From positions 1-10,136 of the forward strand of contig CAIMPQ010000117.1 in NCBI GenBank assembly GCA_903843315.1: 10,136 bases of DNA, read 5' to 3'. The notes under the pieces are model-generated. The model saw only the letters and a list, made by a program, of their open reading frames with translations, had not been told where the DNA came from and searched no databases. The DNA is from an uncultured beta proteobacterium (GTDB lineage Bacteria > Pseudomonadota > Gammaproteobacteria > Burkholderiales > Burkholderiaceae). Below are positions 1-7,036 of the stretch, piece after piece; positions within the stretch are counted from its first letter, which is position 1, and every line of letters starts with the position of its first letter. The position numbers and the translations under genes were made by a program.

Positions 1-1926
1 CCATTGCATGAAGGATATAAACGCCTTGCACCGATCTACCCAGCCGAGTATGTGACTCTGGATACTGGTACTGGCATTGTTCACTCTGCACCCGCTTATG
101 GCGAGGAAGACTTTAAGTCTTGTAAAGCTAATAAATTGGCTGACAAAGATATTTTGAATCCAGTGATGGGCAATGGTGTCTATGCGTCCTGGTTACCCCT
201 CTTTGCTAACGAGTACATCTGGAAAGCGAATCCAAAAATTGTAGAGGCTATGCGTGAAGCAGGTAGCCTACTCAGAGATAAAACTTATACCCACTCATAC
301 ATGCATTGCTGGCGCCATAAGTCACCGATTATTTATCGCGCCACCTCCCAATGGTTTGCAAGCATGGATAAAAAGCCTACTGATAGCAAAACCAGTCTGC
401 GTGAGACTGCCTTGGCTGGCATTGAAAATACTGAGTTCTTCCCTGCCTGGGGTAAGCAGCGTTTGCACAGCATGATTGCCAATCGTCCTGATTGGACCTT
501 GTCACGCCAACGCCAATGGGGTGTGCCAATGGCTTTCTTTGTTCATAAAGAAAGTGGTGAGCCGCACCCGCGCACAGTTGAACTGCTGGAAGAAATTGCG
601 AAACGGGTAGATAAAAATGGCATAGAGGCTTGGCAAAAATTAGAGGTGGCTGAATTGCTCGGTGATGAGGCTTCTCAATATGAAAAGAACCGCGATACCT
701 TGGATGTGTGGTTTGATTCTGGGACAACCCATTGGCACGTTATCCGCGGATCCCACCGAGATGAGCTTTTAACTGCTGAGGCTGAAACATCAAATGGCCG
801 ATTCGCTGATTTGTATTTAGAGGGCTCGGACCAACATCGTGGTTGGTTCCACTCTTCTTTACTAACGGGCGCCATGCTAGATGGTAAGCCTCCATATAAA
901 GCACTCCTGACGCACGGCTTTACCGTTGATGGTCAAGGTCGCAAGATGAGTAAGTCCGTAGGTAATGTCATCGCACCACAACAGGTAGCTGACAAACTCG
1001 GTGCTGAAATCATTCGCCTGTGGGTTGCCTCTACTGATTACTCCGGTGAGATGACGATCTCGGATGAGATCCTAAAGCGCGTTACCGAAAGCTATCGCCG
1101 CATTCGTAATACCTTGCGCTTCTTGTTAGCCAACCTTTCTGACTTTGATCCGAGCAAACATTCGATGCCTGCCGATCAGTGGTTAGAAATCGACCGTTAT
1201 GCAGTTGCACTTGCCAATCAACTTCAAAATGATGTTGAAGCCCACTACAAGGCATATGAATTCCAGCCTGCCGTTGCCCGTATGCTCACTTTTTGCTCAG
1301 AAGATTTAGGTGGCTTCTATTTAGATATTCTAAAAGACCGTCTCTATACAAGCGCTCCCGACTCAGCTGATCGTCGTGCCGCACAAAACGCCCTATTTCA
1401 CATTACCCGCAACCTCTTAAAATGGTTATCACCATTCCTCTCCTTTACCGCAGAGGAAGCCTGGAAATCCTTCCCACATGGCTCAGCAGCCAATCCGCCC
1501 GAATCTATCTTCATGGAAGAATTTGCTAGCTTCCCTGAAATTGCTAAAGCCGATGAATTACTTGCCAAGTGGAACCGAATTCGTGAAATTCGTTCGGAAG
1601 TAACTAAGGCAATTGAGATCGAGCGTGAAGCTGGCAATGTAGGCTCATCATTACAAGCCGAGCTCACCATCAAAGTGGGTGATGTTGACTTTGCCATCCT
1701 CCATTCTTTGGAAGACGATTTGCGTTTTGTCACGATCACTTCAAGCGCCAATATTGAGCTCAGCAATGCGGGTTTAGAGGTTTTAGTCCGTGGCAGTCAA
1801 TATAAGAAATGTGGCCGCTGCTGGCATCACACCAATGATGTCGGTAGTAATACCGATCATCCTGAAATGTGTAGCCGCTGCCTTAGCAATCTTTTTGGCG
1901 ATGGTGATCATCGCTTGTTTGCTTAA
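1..1926 (+). CDS. ileS: Isoleucyl-tRNA synthetase, C-terminal 641 residues (5' end outside window)
   Basis: Charges tRNA-Ile with isoleucine in the cytoplasm and edits mischarged valine. The frame is open from base 1, so the gene enters from the left; the visible part is about two thirds of a usual 930-960 residue enzyme. In order (visible residue numbers): the end of the CP1 editing domain with the GTGIVHSAP motif near residue 22; the CWRHKSPIIYRAT block near 103; DTLDVWFDSG; the EGSDQHRGWFH block; the KMSKS adenylate loop at 315-319 (943-957); the helical anticodon-binding domain; and a C-terminal zinc finger with Cys 604, 607, 624 and 627 (CGRC and CSRC). The HIGH motif must lie upstream. 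The finger and the lack of a longer tail fit the usual bacterial type. One small oddity is YMHCWRH, where I remember YPHCWRH in E. coli. It heads the operon seen here, 12 bp before lspA. Confidence 0.98.
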   Translation, partial: PLHEGYKRLAPIYPAEYVTLDTGTGIVHSAPAYGEEDFKSCKANKLADKDILNPVMGNGVYASWLPLFANEYIWKANPKIVEAMREAGSLLRDKTYTHSYMHCWRHKSPIIYRATSQWFASMDKKPTDSKTSLRETALAGIENTEFFPAWGKQRLHSMIANRPDWTLSRQRQWGVPMAFFVHKESGEPHPRTVELLEEIAKRVDKNGIEAWQKLEVAELLGDEASQYEKNRDTLDVWFDSGTTHWHVIRGSHRDELLTAEAETSNGRFADLYLEGSDQHRGWFHSSLLTGAMLDGKPPYKALLTHGFTVDGQGRKMSKSVGNVIAPQQVADKLGAEIIRLWVASTDYSGEMTISDEILKRVTESYRRIRNTLRFLLANLSDFDPSKHSMPADQWLEIDRYAVALANQLQNDVEAHYKAYEFQPAVARMLTFCSEDLGGFYLDILKDRLYTSAPDSADRRAAQNALFHITRNLLKWLSPFLSFTAEEAWKSFPHGSAANPPESIFMEEFASFPEIAKADELLAKWNRIREIRSEVTKAIEIEREAGNVGSSLQAELTIKVGDVDFAILHSLEDDLRFVTITSSANIELSNAGLEVLVRGSQYKKCGRCWHHTNDVGSNTDHPEMCSRCLSNLFGDGDHRLFA

Positions 1927-1938
1927 GGGCAAAGCTTG

Positions 1939-2427
1939 ATGAACCTCTCACTGCTTCGCTATTTCGCAATTGCTACGATCACCCTGCTCTTAGATCAACT
2001 AAGTAAGTGGTCGGCTTTAAGTAATTTGCAAATGGGCGTTCCTGAGCCTGTGCTGCCCTTTTTAAATTGGCTCCTGCTATTTAATCCAGGGGCAGCATTT
2101 TCTTTTCTAGCCCAGAGCTCTGGCTGGCAGCGCTGGTTCTTTACCATTCTTGGTCTGGTTGCCTGCGTCTATATTGTTTGGCTGCTTCGCAAAAGCCAGA
2201 ATGACAAACTGTTGTGTGTAGCCCTCAGTCTGATACTAGGGGGAGCCTTAGGCAATGTTTTAGACCGGATAATGTATGGCGCAGTGGTTGACTTTATCGA
2301 CCTGCACTACGCAAACTGGCATTGGCCAGCATTTAATATTGCCGATAGCGCGATCTGTATTGGCGCCGCCCTCATTATTTGGGGTGAATTACGCAAGTCA
2401 TTTGGCAAATCCGCCCAATCCCATTAA
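1939..2427 (+). CDS. lspA: Lipoprotein signal peptidase (signal peptidase II)
   Basis: Inner-membrane aspartyl protease that removes the signal peptide from diacylglyceryl-modified prolipoproteins. The 162-residue protein has the family size and about four hydrophobic segments. Family blocks are visible: LLDQLSKW (17-24), NPGAAFSFL, NVLDRI, VVDFIDLH (116-123) and FNIADSA. The catalytic pair is Asp118 and Asp136, 18 residues apart, as I remember for E. coli Asp123/Asp141. I chose ATG at 1939; an in-frame TTG at 1936 is immediately upstream but is a poorer start codon. The Shine-Dalgarno is weak (GGGCAAAG). It lies 12 bp after ileS and 9 bp before coaBC, so it is almost certainly co-transcribed with both. 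ileS-lspA adjacency is very common in proteobacteria. Confidence 0.97.
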   Translation: MNLSLLRYFAIATITLLLDQLSKWSALSNLQMGVPEPVLPFLNWLLLFNPGAAFSFLAQSSGWQRWFFTILGLVACVYIVWLLRKSQNDKLLCVALSLILGGALGNVLDRIMYGAVVDFIDLHYANWHWPAFNIADSAICIGAALIIWGELRKSFGKSAQSH

Positions 2428-2436
2428 GCTGGCGCC

Positions 2437-3648
2437 ATGCAATCACTTTTAAATAAGAAAATCGTTCTCGGAATCTCCGGTGGCATCGCAGCCTATAAAG
2501 CACCCGAGCTTGCACGCCAGTTAATACAAGAGGGTGCGTCTGTTCAAGTCGTAATGACCGAAGCGGCACAACAATTTGTAACACCAGTCACAATGCAGGC
2601 CCTGACTGGAAATCCGGTGTACACCAGCCAATGGGATAACAGTATTGCTAACAATATGGCGCATATTGAACTGTCCCGCTCTGCTGATGCAATCCTCATT
2701 GCCCCTGCTAGCGCTGATCTAATGGCAAAGCTTTCTCTAGGTTTGGCAGATGATTTATTGACTACGCTCTGTCTTGCAAGAGACTGTCCGCTCCTGCTTT
2801 CGCCGGCAATGAATAAACAGATGTGGGGTCACGCTGCTACCCAAAGAAGCGTACAGCGCCTAACTGATGATGGCGTTGCAGTACTGGGTCCTGCTAGCGG
2901 CTTTCAGGCTTGCGGTGAAGTTGGGATGGGCAGAATGCTTGAACCCACAGAAATTACTGAGCAAGTCATTGCCTTCTTTCAGAAAAAAACTTTAGTCGGC
3001 AAAAAGGTGCTTATTACTGCTGGACCCACTTTTGAAGCGATTGATCCTGTGCGTGGCATTACCAACCATAGCTCAGGAAAGATGGGCTTTGCTATCGCCC
3101 GCGCAGCAATAGAAGCGGGTGCTGAAGTGCACCTTATTGCAGGTCCATGTAATTTAGAGACTCCACTTGAAGCGACAGGGAAAATTACGCGCATAAACGT
3201 TGTGAGCGCAAATGAAATGCATAAAGCTACTCTGGAGGCGACTGATTATGATGTTTTCTTTGCGGTTGCTGCAGTTGCTGACTGGGGAATTGCAAAGCCT
3301 TCCAAAGAAAAAATTAAGCGCCAGGGGAAAGAAGCACCAAGTATTGAATTTCTTGCCAACCCCGATATTCTTCTCGATGTTATTAAAGCAGTAAAGACTA
3401 AGGGTGGCAAACCCTACCCATACTGCGTAGGTTTTGCAGCTGAATCAACTGATCTTGAGGTACATGCAAGTGAAAAACGTCAGCGTAAAGGCATCCCAAT
3501 GGTTGTTGGCAATATTGGCCCCGACACTTTTGGGAGCGACCTGAATCAATTAATAGTTATAGATGAGGCTGGCAGCAAGAAAATTGCCAAGGCTGAAAAG
3601 CTACAGCTGGCACGTCAACTGATTCAGCTGGTTGCTAAGAAAATTTAA
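2437..3648 (+). CDS. coaBC: Bifunctional phosphopantothenoylcysteine decarboxylase / phosphopantothenate-cysteine ligase
   Basis: Carries out two consecutive steps of coenzyme A synthesis: CTP-dependent joining of cysteine to 4'-phosphopantothenate (CoaB), then FMN-dependent decarboxylation to 4'-phosphopantetheine (CoaC). The 403 residues match the fused bacterial enzyme. The CoaC half begins with a flavin-binding ISGGIAAYK segment (13-21), then the catalytic His76 in AHIELSRSAD, the PAMN motif with Asn126, and Cys159 in ACGEVGMGRM. The CoaB half starts near 188 with KVLITAGPT and contains TNHSSGKMG with Asn210, the lysine-rich KEKIK (290-294), and a NPDIL block. These positions lie within one residue of the catalytic residues I recall for E. 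coli. ATG 2437 is 9 bp after lspA with no clear Shine-Dalgarno, which suggests translational coupling. The following gene, dut, is 46 bp away. Confidence 0.98.
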   Translation: MQSLLNKKIVLGISGGIAAYKAPELARQLIQEGASVQVVMTEAAQQFVTPVTMQALTGNPVYTSQWDNSIANNMAHIELSRSADAILIAPASADLMAKLSLGLADDLLTTLCLARDCPLLLSPAMNKQMWGHAATQRSVQRLTDDGVAVLGPASGFQACGEVGMGRMLEPTEITEQVIAFFQKKTLVGKKVLITAGPTFEAIDPVRGITNHSSGKMGFAIARAAIEAGAEVHLIAGPCNLETPLEATGKITRINVVSANEMHKATLEATDYDVFFAVAAVADWGIAKPSKEKIKRQGKEAPSIEFLANPDILLDVIKAVKTKGGKPYPYCVGFAAESTDLEVHASEKRQRKGIPMVVGNIGPDTFGSDLNQLIVIDEAGSKKIAKAEKLQLARQLIQLVAKKI

Positions 3649-3684
3649 ACCACATTCTCTTTATTTACTTACATTCCCTGCTTT

Positions 3685-3690
3685 AGGAAA
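3685..3690 (+). promoter_or_regulatory. Ribosome binding site of dut
   Basis: AGGAAA, 4-5 bases before ATG 3695. It decides the dut start. The same frame stays open upstream into the end of coaBC, but no start there has a comparable site. Confidence 0.7.
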
Positions 3691-3694
3691 TTTC

Positions 3695-4144
3695 ATGCAA
3701 TCCCTTCAAGTCAAAATTCTCGATGAACGTATGCGCGACCAACTGCCAAGCTATGGTACGCCAGGCAGCGCGGGATTAGATTTGCGCGCCTGTATTGATG
3801 ACCCTATTGAGATTGCTCCTGGCCAAACCGTTCTCGTCCCTACTGGCCTCGCTATTTATGTTGAAGATCCCCGTTATGCCGCATTTATTTTGCCGCGCTC
3901 TGGCCTAGGTCATAAGCATGGCATTGTTCTGGGGAACTTGGTTGGTCTAATCGATTCAGATTACCAAGGCCAACTGATGGTGAGCACATGGAACCGTAGC
4001 TCCACCCCATTTAAGCTTGAACCTATGGAGCGTTTAGCCCAATTGGTAGTGATGCCTGTTCTGCAAGTTGAGCTAAAAGTGGTTGAGGAGTTCACCGAGA
4101 GTAGTCGTGGTGCCGGAGGTTTTGGTAGTACTGGAAGAGCGTAA
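3695..4144 (+). CDS. dut: Deoxyuridine 5'-triphosphate nucleotidohydrolase (dUTPase)
   Basis: Hydrolyses dUTP to dUMP and pyrophosphate, keeping uracil out of DNA and supplying dUMP for thymidylate synthesis; acts as a cytoplasmic homotrimer. With ATG at 3695 the protein is 149 residues, the usual size. All five trimeric dUTPase motifs are present: I around TPGSAGLDLRA (22-32), II PRSGLGHKHG (67-76), III GLIDSDYQG with the catalytic aspartate (84-92), IV ERLAQLV (112-118), and V, the glycine-rich RGAGGFGSTG tail (138-147) that closes over the active site. It is the last + strand gene of the ileS-lspA-coaBC-dut cluster; coaBC-dut adjacency is classical in proteobacteria. Its stop is only 5 bp from the stop of the opposing permease gene, with no visible intrinsic terminator between them. 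Confidence 0.98.
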   Translation: MQSLQVKILDERMRDQLPSYGTPGSAGLDLRACIDDPIEIAPGQTVLVPTGLAIYVEDPRYAAFILPRSGLGHKHGIVLGNLVGLIDSDYQGQLMVSTWNRSSTPFKLEPMERLAQLVVMPVLQVELKVVEEFTESSRGAGGFGSTGRA

Positions 4145-4149
4145 TTACT

Positions 4150-5529
4150 CTAAAGAGATTTACGAAATGATTTTTTGCGATTAAACGCTAGAGGCAAGAA
4201 GCCAAGAAGTAATCCGCCCACCCCCATCATGATGGTGAACGAATCAAAGGTGGGAATGCTGTAAATAGCAACAAACACCATAAATGCGCCTGAGAATGCA
4301 GGCCATATGACATATCCTAGAGCGGCGCCCACGCTTACCTTCATTTGACCTCGGTAATGCCATGCACAAGCAAAACCAGTCAAACTCATGTAGAAGCAAA
4401 TCTGAAATCCAATAGCCAAAATAGAACTCGTCAGAATGACTTTGACAGAGGGCATAAAGGAAGAAGAAAACAACAAAAAAATTCCTAAAAACCAAATAAC
4501 AAAGGTAGCTACCCATGGCGTCTTCCAGCGTTCATGGACTTTTGCATAGACCGGATGCAACATGCCATCGCGCGCCATTGCAAACATGCTGCGACTGAAC
4601 TGGAGTATCTGAGTTTCTATGGTTCCCACTGTGCTAAAGATGGTGCAAAAGACCGCCAGGTAGCTCCAGGGAGCAGGGAATAATTTATTGGCAATGGCAA
4701 AAAGCACATTCGTCCCCGAGTCGGCAATTTCTTGGTCCGTTAGGACCATTAACACTACAACCATCATGAGGACAAAGAAAAGCATCATATTGATCACTGA
4801 CCAAAATGCACCTTTCCCTGCGGCTCCATCAGAATTATTGCTACCGCCTTTACTCTCCTCACTGAGATTCATCGTCACATCCCATCCCCAAAAAAAGAAG
4901 ATGGCTGTAAGTGCCCCAGTTGCAAATACTTGCGGGGAGAAAGAGAGCGGGGAAACCCAAACAAATGAAGGTGGATGCGCTGGATGATTCCAATAGCTCA
5001 TTAAGCCGGCCACAATGAGCACACCCAAAATCACTGACTCAAAAAGAGTCAGGGCAATTTGCATGAAGCTCGAGTGCTTGATTCCACGTCCAACAATCAG
5101 CGAAACAACCGTCAGCCAAACAGCTGCAATGGCTGTAATGAATCGGGTATCTTGAGCTTGCTCGGGGGCGAGTAGTAATAAGGTAGAGCTGGCTGCAGGA
5201 ATCGTCGCAGAAACCATAAAAAAGATGGAGGCAATTAATAAACCCCATCCAGCAAAAAACCCCCAATTAGGTCCAAACACATGACCAACCCATGCATATG
5301 ATGCCCCAGCATTTGGCTGAATTTTGCTCAGATGAATAAAGGCCAAAGTGATACCAAACATGATGAGGCCACAATACAAAATGCTGCCAACAGACAATAC
5401 TCCGACTGATGCCACTATTGCTGCGCTAGTAACAGCTACGCTGAAGGCGGGCGCCGTTCCAGCAATCCCCATAATGATGGACTCAAATACACCAAGAGAA
5501 TTTTTGGCCAATCCACCTGATGAATTCAT
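4150..5529 (-). CDS. APC-superfamily amino acid/polyamine permease
   Basis: Inner-membrane secondary transporter of the amino acid-polyamine-organocation superfamily; substrate not predictable by eye. The 459-residue protein is hydrophobic along its whole length, with roughly 12 membrane segments and a short basic tail (FNRKKSFRKSL). The first segment carries the unwound-helix signature GIAGTAPAFS (21-30). The P72-W95 block (QPNAGASYAWV, then GPNWGFFAGW) is typical of the bacterial families related to amino acid antiporters. A FFFWGWDVTMNLSEES block sits mid-protein, before a polar Gly/Ser-rich loop. The start at 5529 matches the family N-terminus (short polar stretch, then NSLGVF). There is no Shine-Dalgarno: the 13 bases after the upstream stop read TCTATTTTCAAAA, so translation may depend on coupling to the antiporter gene. 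An alternative start at Met20 would cut into the first membrane helix. Confidence 0.9.
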   Translation of the reverse strand: MNSSGGLAKNSLGVFESIIMGIAGTAPAFSVAVTSAAIVASVGVLSVGSILYCGLIMFGITLAFIHLSKIQPNAGASYAWVGHVFGPNWGFFAGWGLLIASIFFMVSATIPAASSTLLLLAPEQAQDTRFITAIAAVWLTVVSLIVGRGIKHSSFMQIALTLFESVILGVLIVAGLMSYWNHPAHPPSFVWVSPLSFSPQVFATGALTAIFFFWGWDVTMNLSEESKGGSNNSDGAAGKGAFWSVINMMLFFVLMMVVVLMVLTDQEIADSGTNVLFAIANKLFPAPWSYLAVFCTIFSTVGTIETQILQFSRSMFAMARDGMLHPVYAKVHERWKTPWVATFVIWFLGIFLLFSSSFMPSVKVILTSSILAIGFQICFYMSLTGFACAWHYRGQMKVSVGAALGYVIWPAFSGAFMVFVAIYSIPTFDSFTIMMGVGGLLLGFLPLAFNRKKSFRKSL

Positions 5530-5542
5530 TTTTGAAAATAGA

Positions 5543-6670
5543 CTAAGGGTTGAATATTAAAAAGATTGAGGAGATAAATAAGATAAAGAGAATCGAGCCT
5601 TGCATGATGTTGGACTTGCCAGTTGAAATCGAAACATGCGCAACCCAAAGCGATGCTAAGAGCATCACAATTTCTCTTGGATGTAATCCTAATTCAATAT
5701 GCAAGCCGTTATAGGCAACCCAAAAGAGCATTACCGGCACACTGAGAGATAAGGTAGCCAACCCACTACCCAAAGCAATATTCAGAGAGCGTTGTAAATG
5801 GTTGGCCTTTGCTGCATACAATGCAGCCAGCCACTCTGGGGCTAAAACCAGAATAGCTACCGTCGTACCATTCAGTGTTTTTGGGAATCCAAGCCTAGCG
5901 TATCCAATATTGATCAAAATAGCCAATTTTTCGATCAGTAGAATAACGACAATCAAAGTAAGAACTAGCCAGAAAGCTGAATGGATAACCTTTTTCCATT
6001 CTAATTTCTCCATCTCATGATGCATCGCCAAGGGATGCGCGGCATCAGAACTTGCGCCTCTTGAAGCGCCAAAAGGATAGGGGTCATCAAAGAAATTTCG
6101 ATAGCGCTTAGTTTGGGCAAAGATAAATACACCATAAAGCGCAAGAGAGATGACTCCAATAAATACCTCTTGATCCCAAGCTAGGGTAGGACCAACAGTA
6201 CTCGTTGTGAAATTAGGGAGAACTAAAGTCAGTAATGCCAATGGAATTAGTAAACCTAGGTACATATGCGCACCATTGGTATTGATACTTTGATCTAGGT
6301 GATATGAGCCCCCAATAATCATGGATAAGCCCATCATGCCGCCTAATACGATAAATAATGTGGCAGTAATCGTGTCCCTAACAAAGGTAGGGTTGCCATC
6401 GCCATGAGTTAAAGCGGTAATCATGACTGCAACCTCAATCAATGTTGCACAAACGGTTAGCAGCAATGTCCCATAAGGCTCACCTAACATCTCCGCCAAT
6501 ACATCAGCAAAGTGAGCTACTCTGAAAATGCAAAGCAGAATAATGATGAATAAAATACCAGCAACAACTAATTGATACTTTATATCCTCCATGGGAGGAG
6601 CAAATACATATAGATAGATTGCTGCAATCACCGCCATAAAAAAAGCCGGTTCGCGTTTTAAGGTATTCAT
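5543..6670 (-). CDS. chaA: Ca2+(cation)/H+ antiporter, ChaA-like
   Basis: Inner-membrane antiporter of the Ca2+/cation exchanger superfamily, probably expelling Ca2+ (possibly Na+ or K+) in exchange for protons. The predicted 375 residues resemble E. coli ChaA in length and layout. There are two hydrophobic halves, each with one acidic repeat: GEPYGTLLLTVCATLIEV (63-80, key Glu79) and LAPEWLAALYAAK with Glu279 followed by NIALGSGLA. The halves are separated by a polar loop at about 188-227 rich in Asp, His, Glu and Lys. The frame stays open to 6760, but that extension would read through the terminator at 6728-6750, so I reject it. Two adjacent ATGs (6673 and 6670) follow an AGAGA; the second has better spacing (6 bases). 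The permease gene starts 13 bp downstream. Ion specificity and symbol are by resemblance only. Confidence 0.87.
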   Translation of the reverse strand: MNTLKREPAFFMAVIAAIYLYVFAPPMEDIKYQLVVAGILFIIILLCIFRVAHFADVLAEMLGEPYGTLLLTVCATLIEVAVMITALTHGDGNPTFVRDTITATLFIVLGGMMGLSMIIGGSYHLDQSINTNGAHMYLGLLIPLALLTLVLPNFTTSTVGPTLAWDQEVFIGVISLALYGVFIFAQTKRYRNFFDDPYPFGASRGASSDAAHPLAMHHEMEKLEWKKVIHSAFWLVLTLIVVILLIEKLAILINIGYARLGFPKTLNGTTVAILVLAPEWLAALYAAKANHLQRSLNIALGSGLATLSLSVPVMLFWVAYNGLHIELGLHPREIVMLLASLWVAHVSISTGKSNIMQGSILFILFISSIFLIFNP

Positions 6671-6689
6671 CATGATCTCTATTACAAAA

Positions 6690-6711
6690 CAAGTATTTGT
6701 CGAACTACTTG
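6690..6711. promoter_or_regulatory. Inverted repeat upstream of the antiporter gene (candidate operator)
   Basis: Perfect 6-bp inverted repeat CAAGTA-N10-TACTTG, with half-site centres 16 bp apart. It lies 20 bp before the antiporter start, in the only stretch (6674-6727) that can hold this unit's promoter. No strong sigma-70 promoter is visible: TTTACA at 6723-6718 could be a -35, but the matching -10 is poor. A dimeric regulator site is possible; a chance repeat is also possible. Confidence 0.35.
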
Positions 6712-6727
6712 GAACAGTGTAAATCAT

Positions 6728-6754
6728 AAAAAAAGCCACCCGAAGGTGGCTTTT
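6728..6754 (-). terminator. Intrinsic terminator with UUCG tetraloop
   Basis: Read on the - strand: GCCACC-TTCG-GGTGGC followed by seven T. The six G/C-rich pairs are 6750-6745 with 6740-6735, and four A:T pairs extend the stem outward. It lies 15 bp after the stop of the small basic gene, so it ends the clpS-clpA transcript and separates it from the antiporter-permease unit. The + strand also shows a weaker T-run after the stem, but no + strand gene reads into it. Confidence 0.92.
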
Positions 6755-6769
6755 CTTCAAATACTCAAT

Positions 6770-7003
6770 TTATTTCCGAATATGTGCATGACGTGCCGCA
6801 TCTTGGGACATACCAGCACCAGCGCCTTCACGAGATTCTTTCTCAGCAGTAATTTCCTTGCGGCGCTCTTTACAAGATCCAGCTATTTCTTGTAAGGCCT
6901 TGCGTGCACGAGCAGCCGATGCCTTAATCCCTTTACCCTGAAACTTTTCATTTTCAGCTTTATATGTTTCAAAAGCATCTAGCAATTTATCGTGATGGGA
7001 CAT
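6770..7003 (-). CDS. Small basic Ala/Lys/Arg-rich protein, possibly histone H1-like (Hc1-type)
   Basis: A 77-residue protein of uncertain function. It has 17 Lys/Arg against 12 Asp/Glu, no signal peptide and no membrane segment. Residues 5-58 look like one or two amphipathic helices. The core pattern, GKGIKASAARARKAL (23-37) then KERRKEI (45-51), recalls the N-terminal part of chlamydial histone H1-like Hc1 and short bacterial H1-like proteins, so a nucleoid-associated role is possible. This is pattern memory, not an alignment. The C-terminus (59-77) is Gly/Ala/His-rich and probably disordered. There is a single Cys at 44. ATG 7003 has a strong site (AAAAGGAAAAT, about 5 bases away). It begins 33 bp after clpA with no terminator between, so it is probably the last gene of the clpS-clpA operon, though a promoter inside clpA cannot be excluded. 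Confidence 0.8.
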   Translation of the reverse strand: MSHHDKLLDAFETYKAENEKFQGKGIKASAARARKALQEIAGSCKERRKEITAEKESREGAGAGMSQDAARHAHIRK

Positions 7004-7036
7004 ATTTTCCTTTTGTAGTTATACGACTGTGAGTTC

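Noticed and set aside
377..1766. Open frames on the - strand inside ileS (377-727, 675-875, 1398-1766)
   Set aside because: They lie opposite a fully conserved synthetase frame, have no recognisable domains or ribosome sites, and look like shadows.
3632..3694. Upstream start for dut overlapping the end of coaBC
   Set aside because: ATG 3695 has AGGAAA at good spacing and gives the standard 149-residue protein.
4135..4156. GTAATTAC palindrome and AGAG/CTCT arms between dut and the permease
   Set aside because: Arms of only 4 bp compete with each other and no T-run follows, so this is not a terminator; the palindrome is short enough to be chance.
6671..6760. N-terminal extension of the antiporter to 6760
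   Set aside because: It would translate through the UUCG terminator of the preceding gene and adds 30 residues absent from the family; MNTLKREP at 6670 is followed directly by the first membrane segment.
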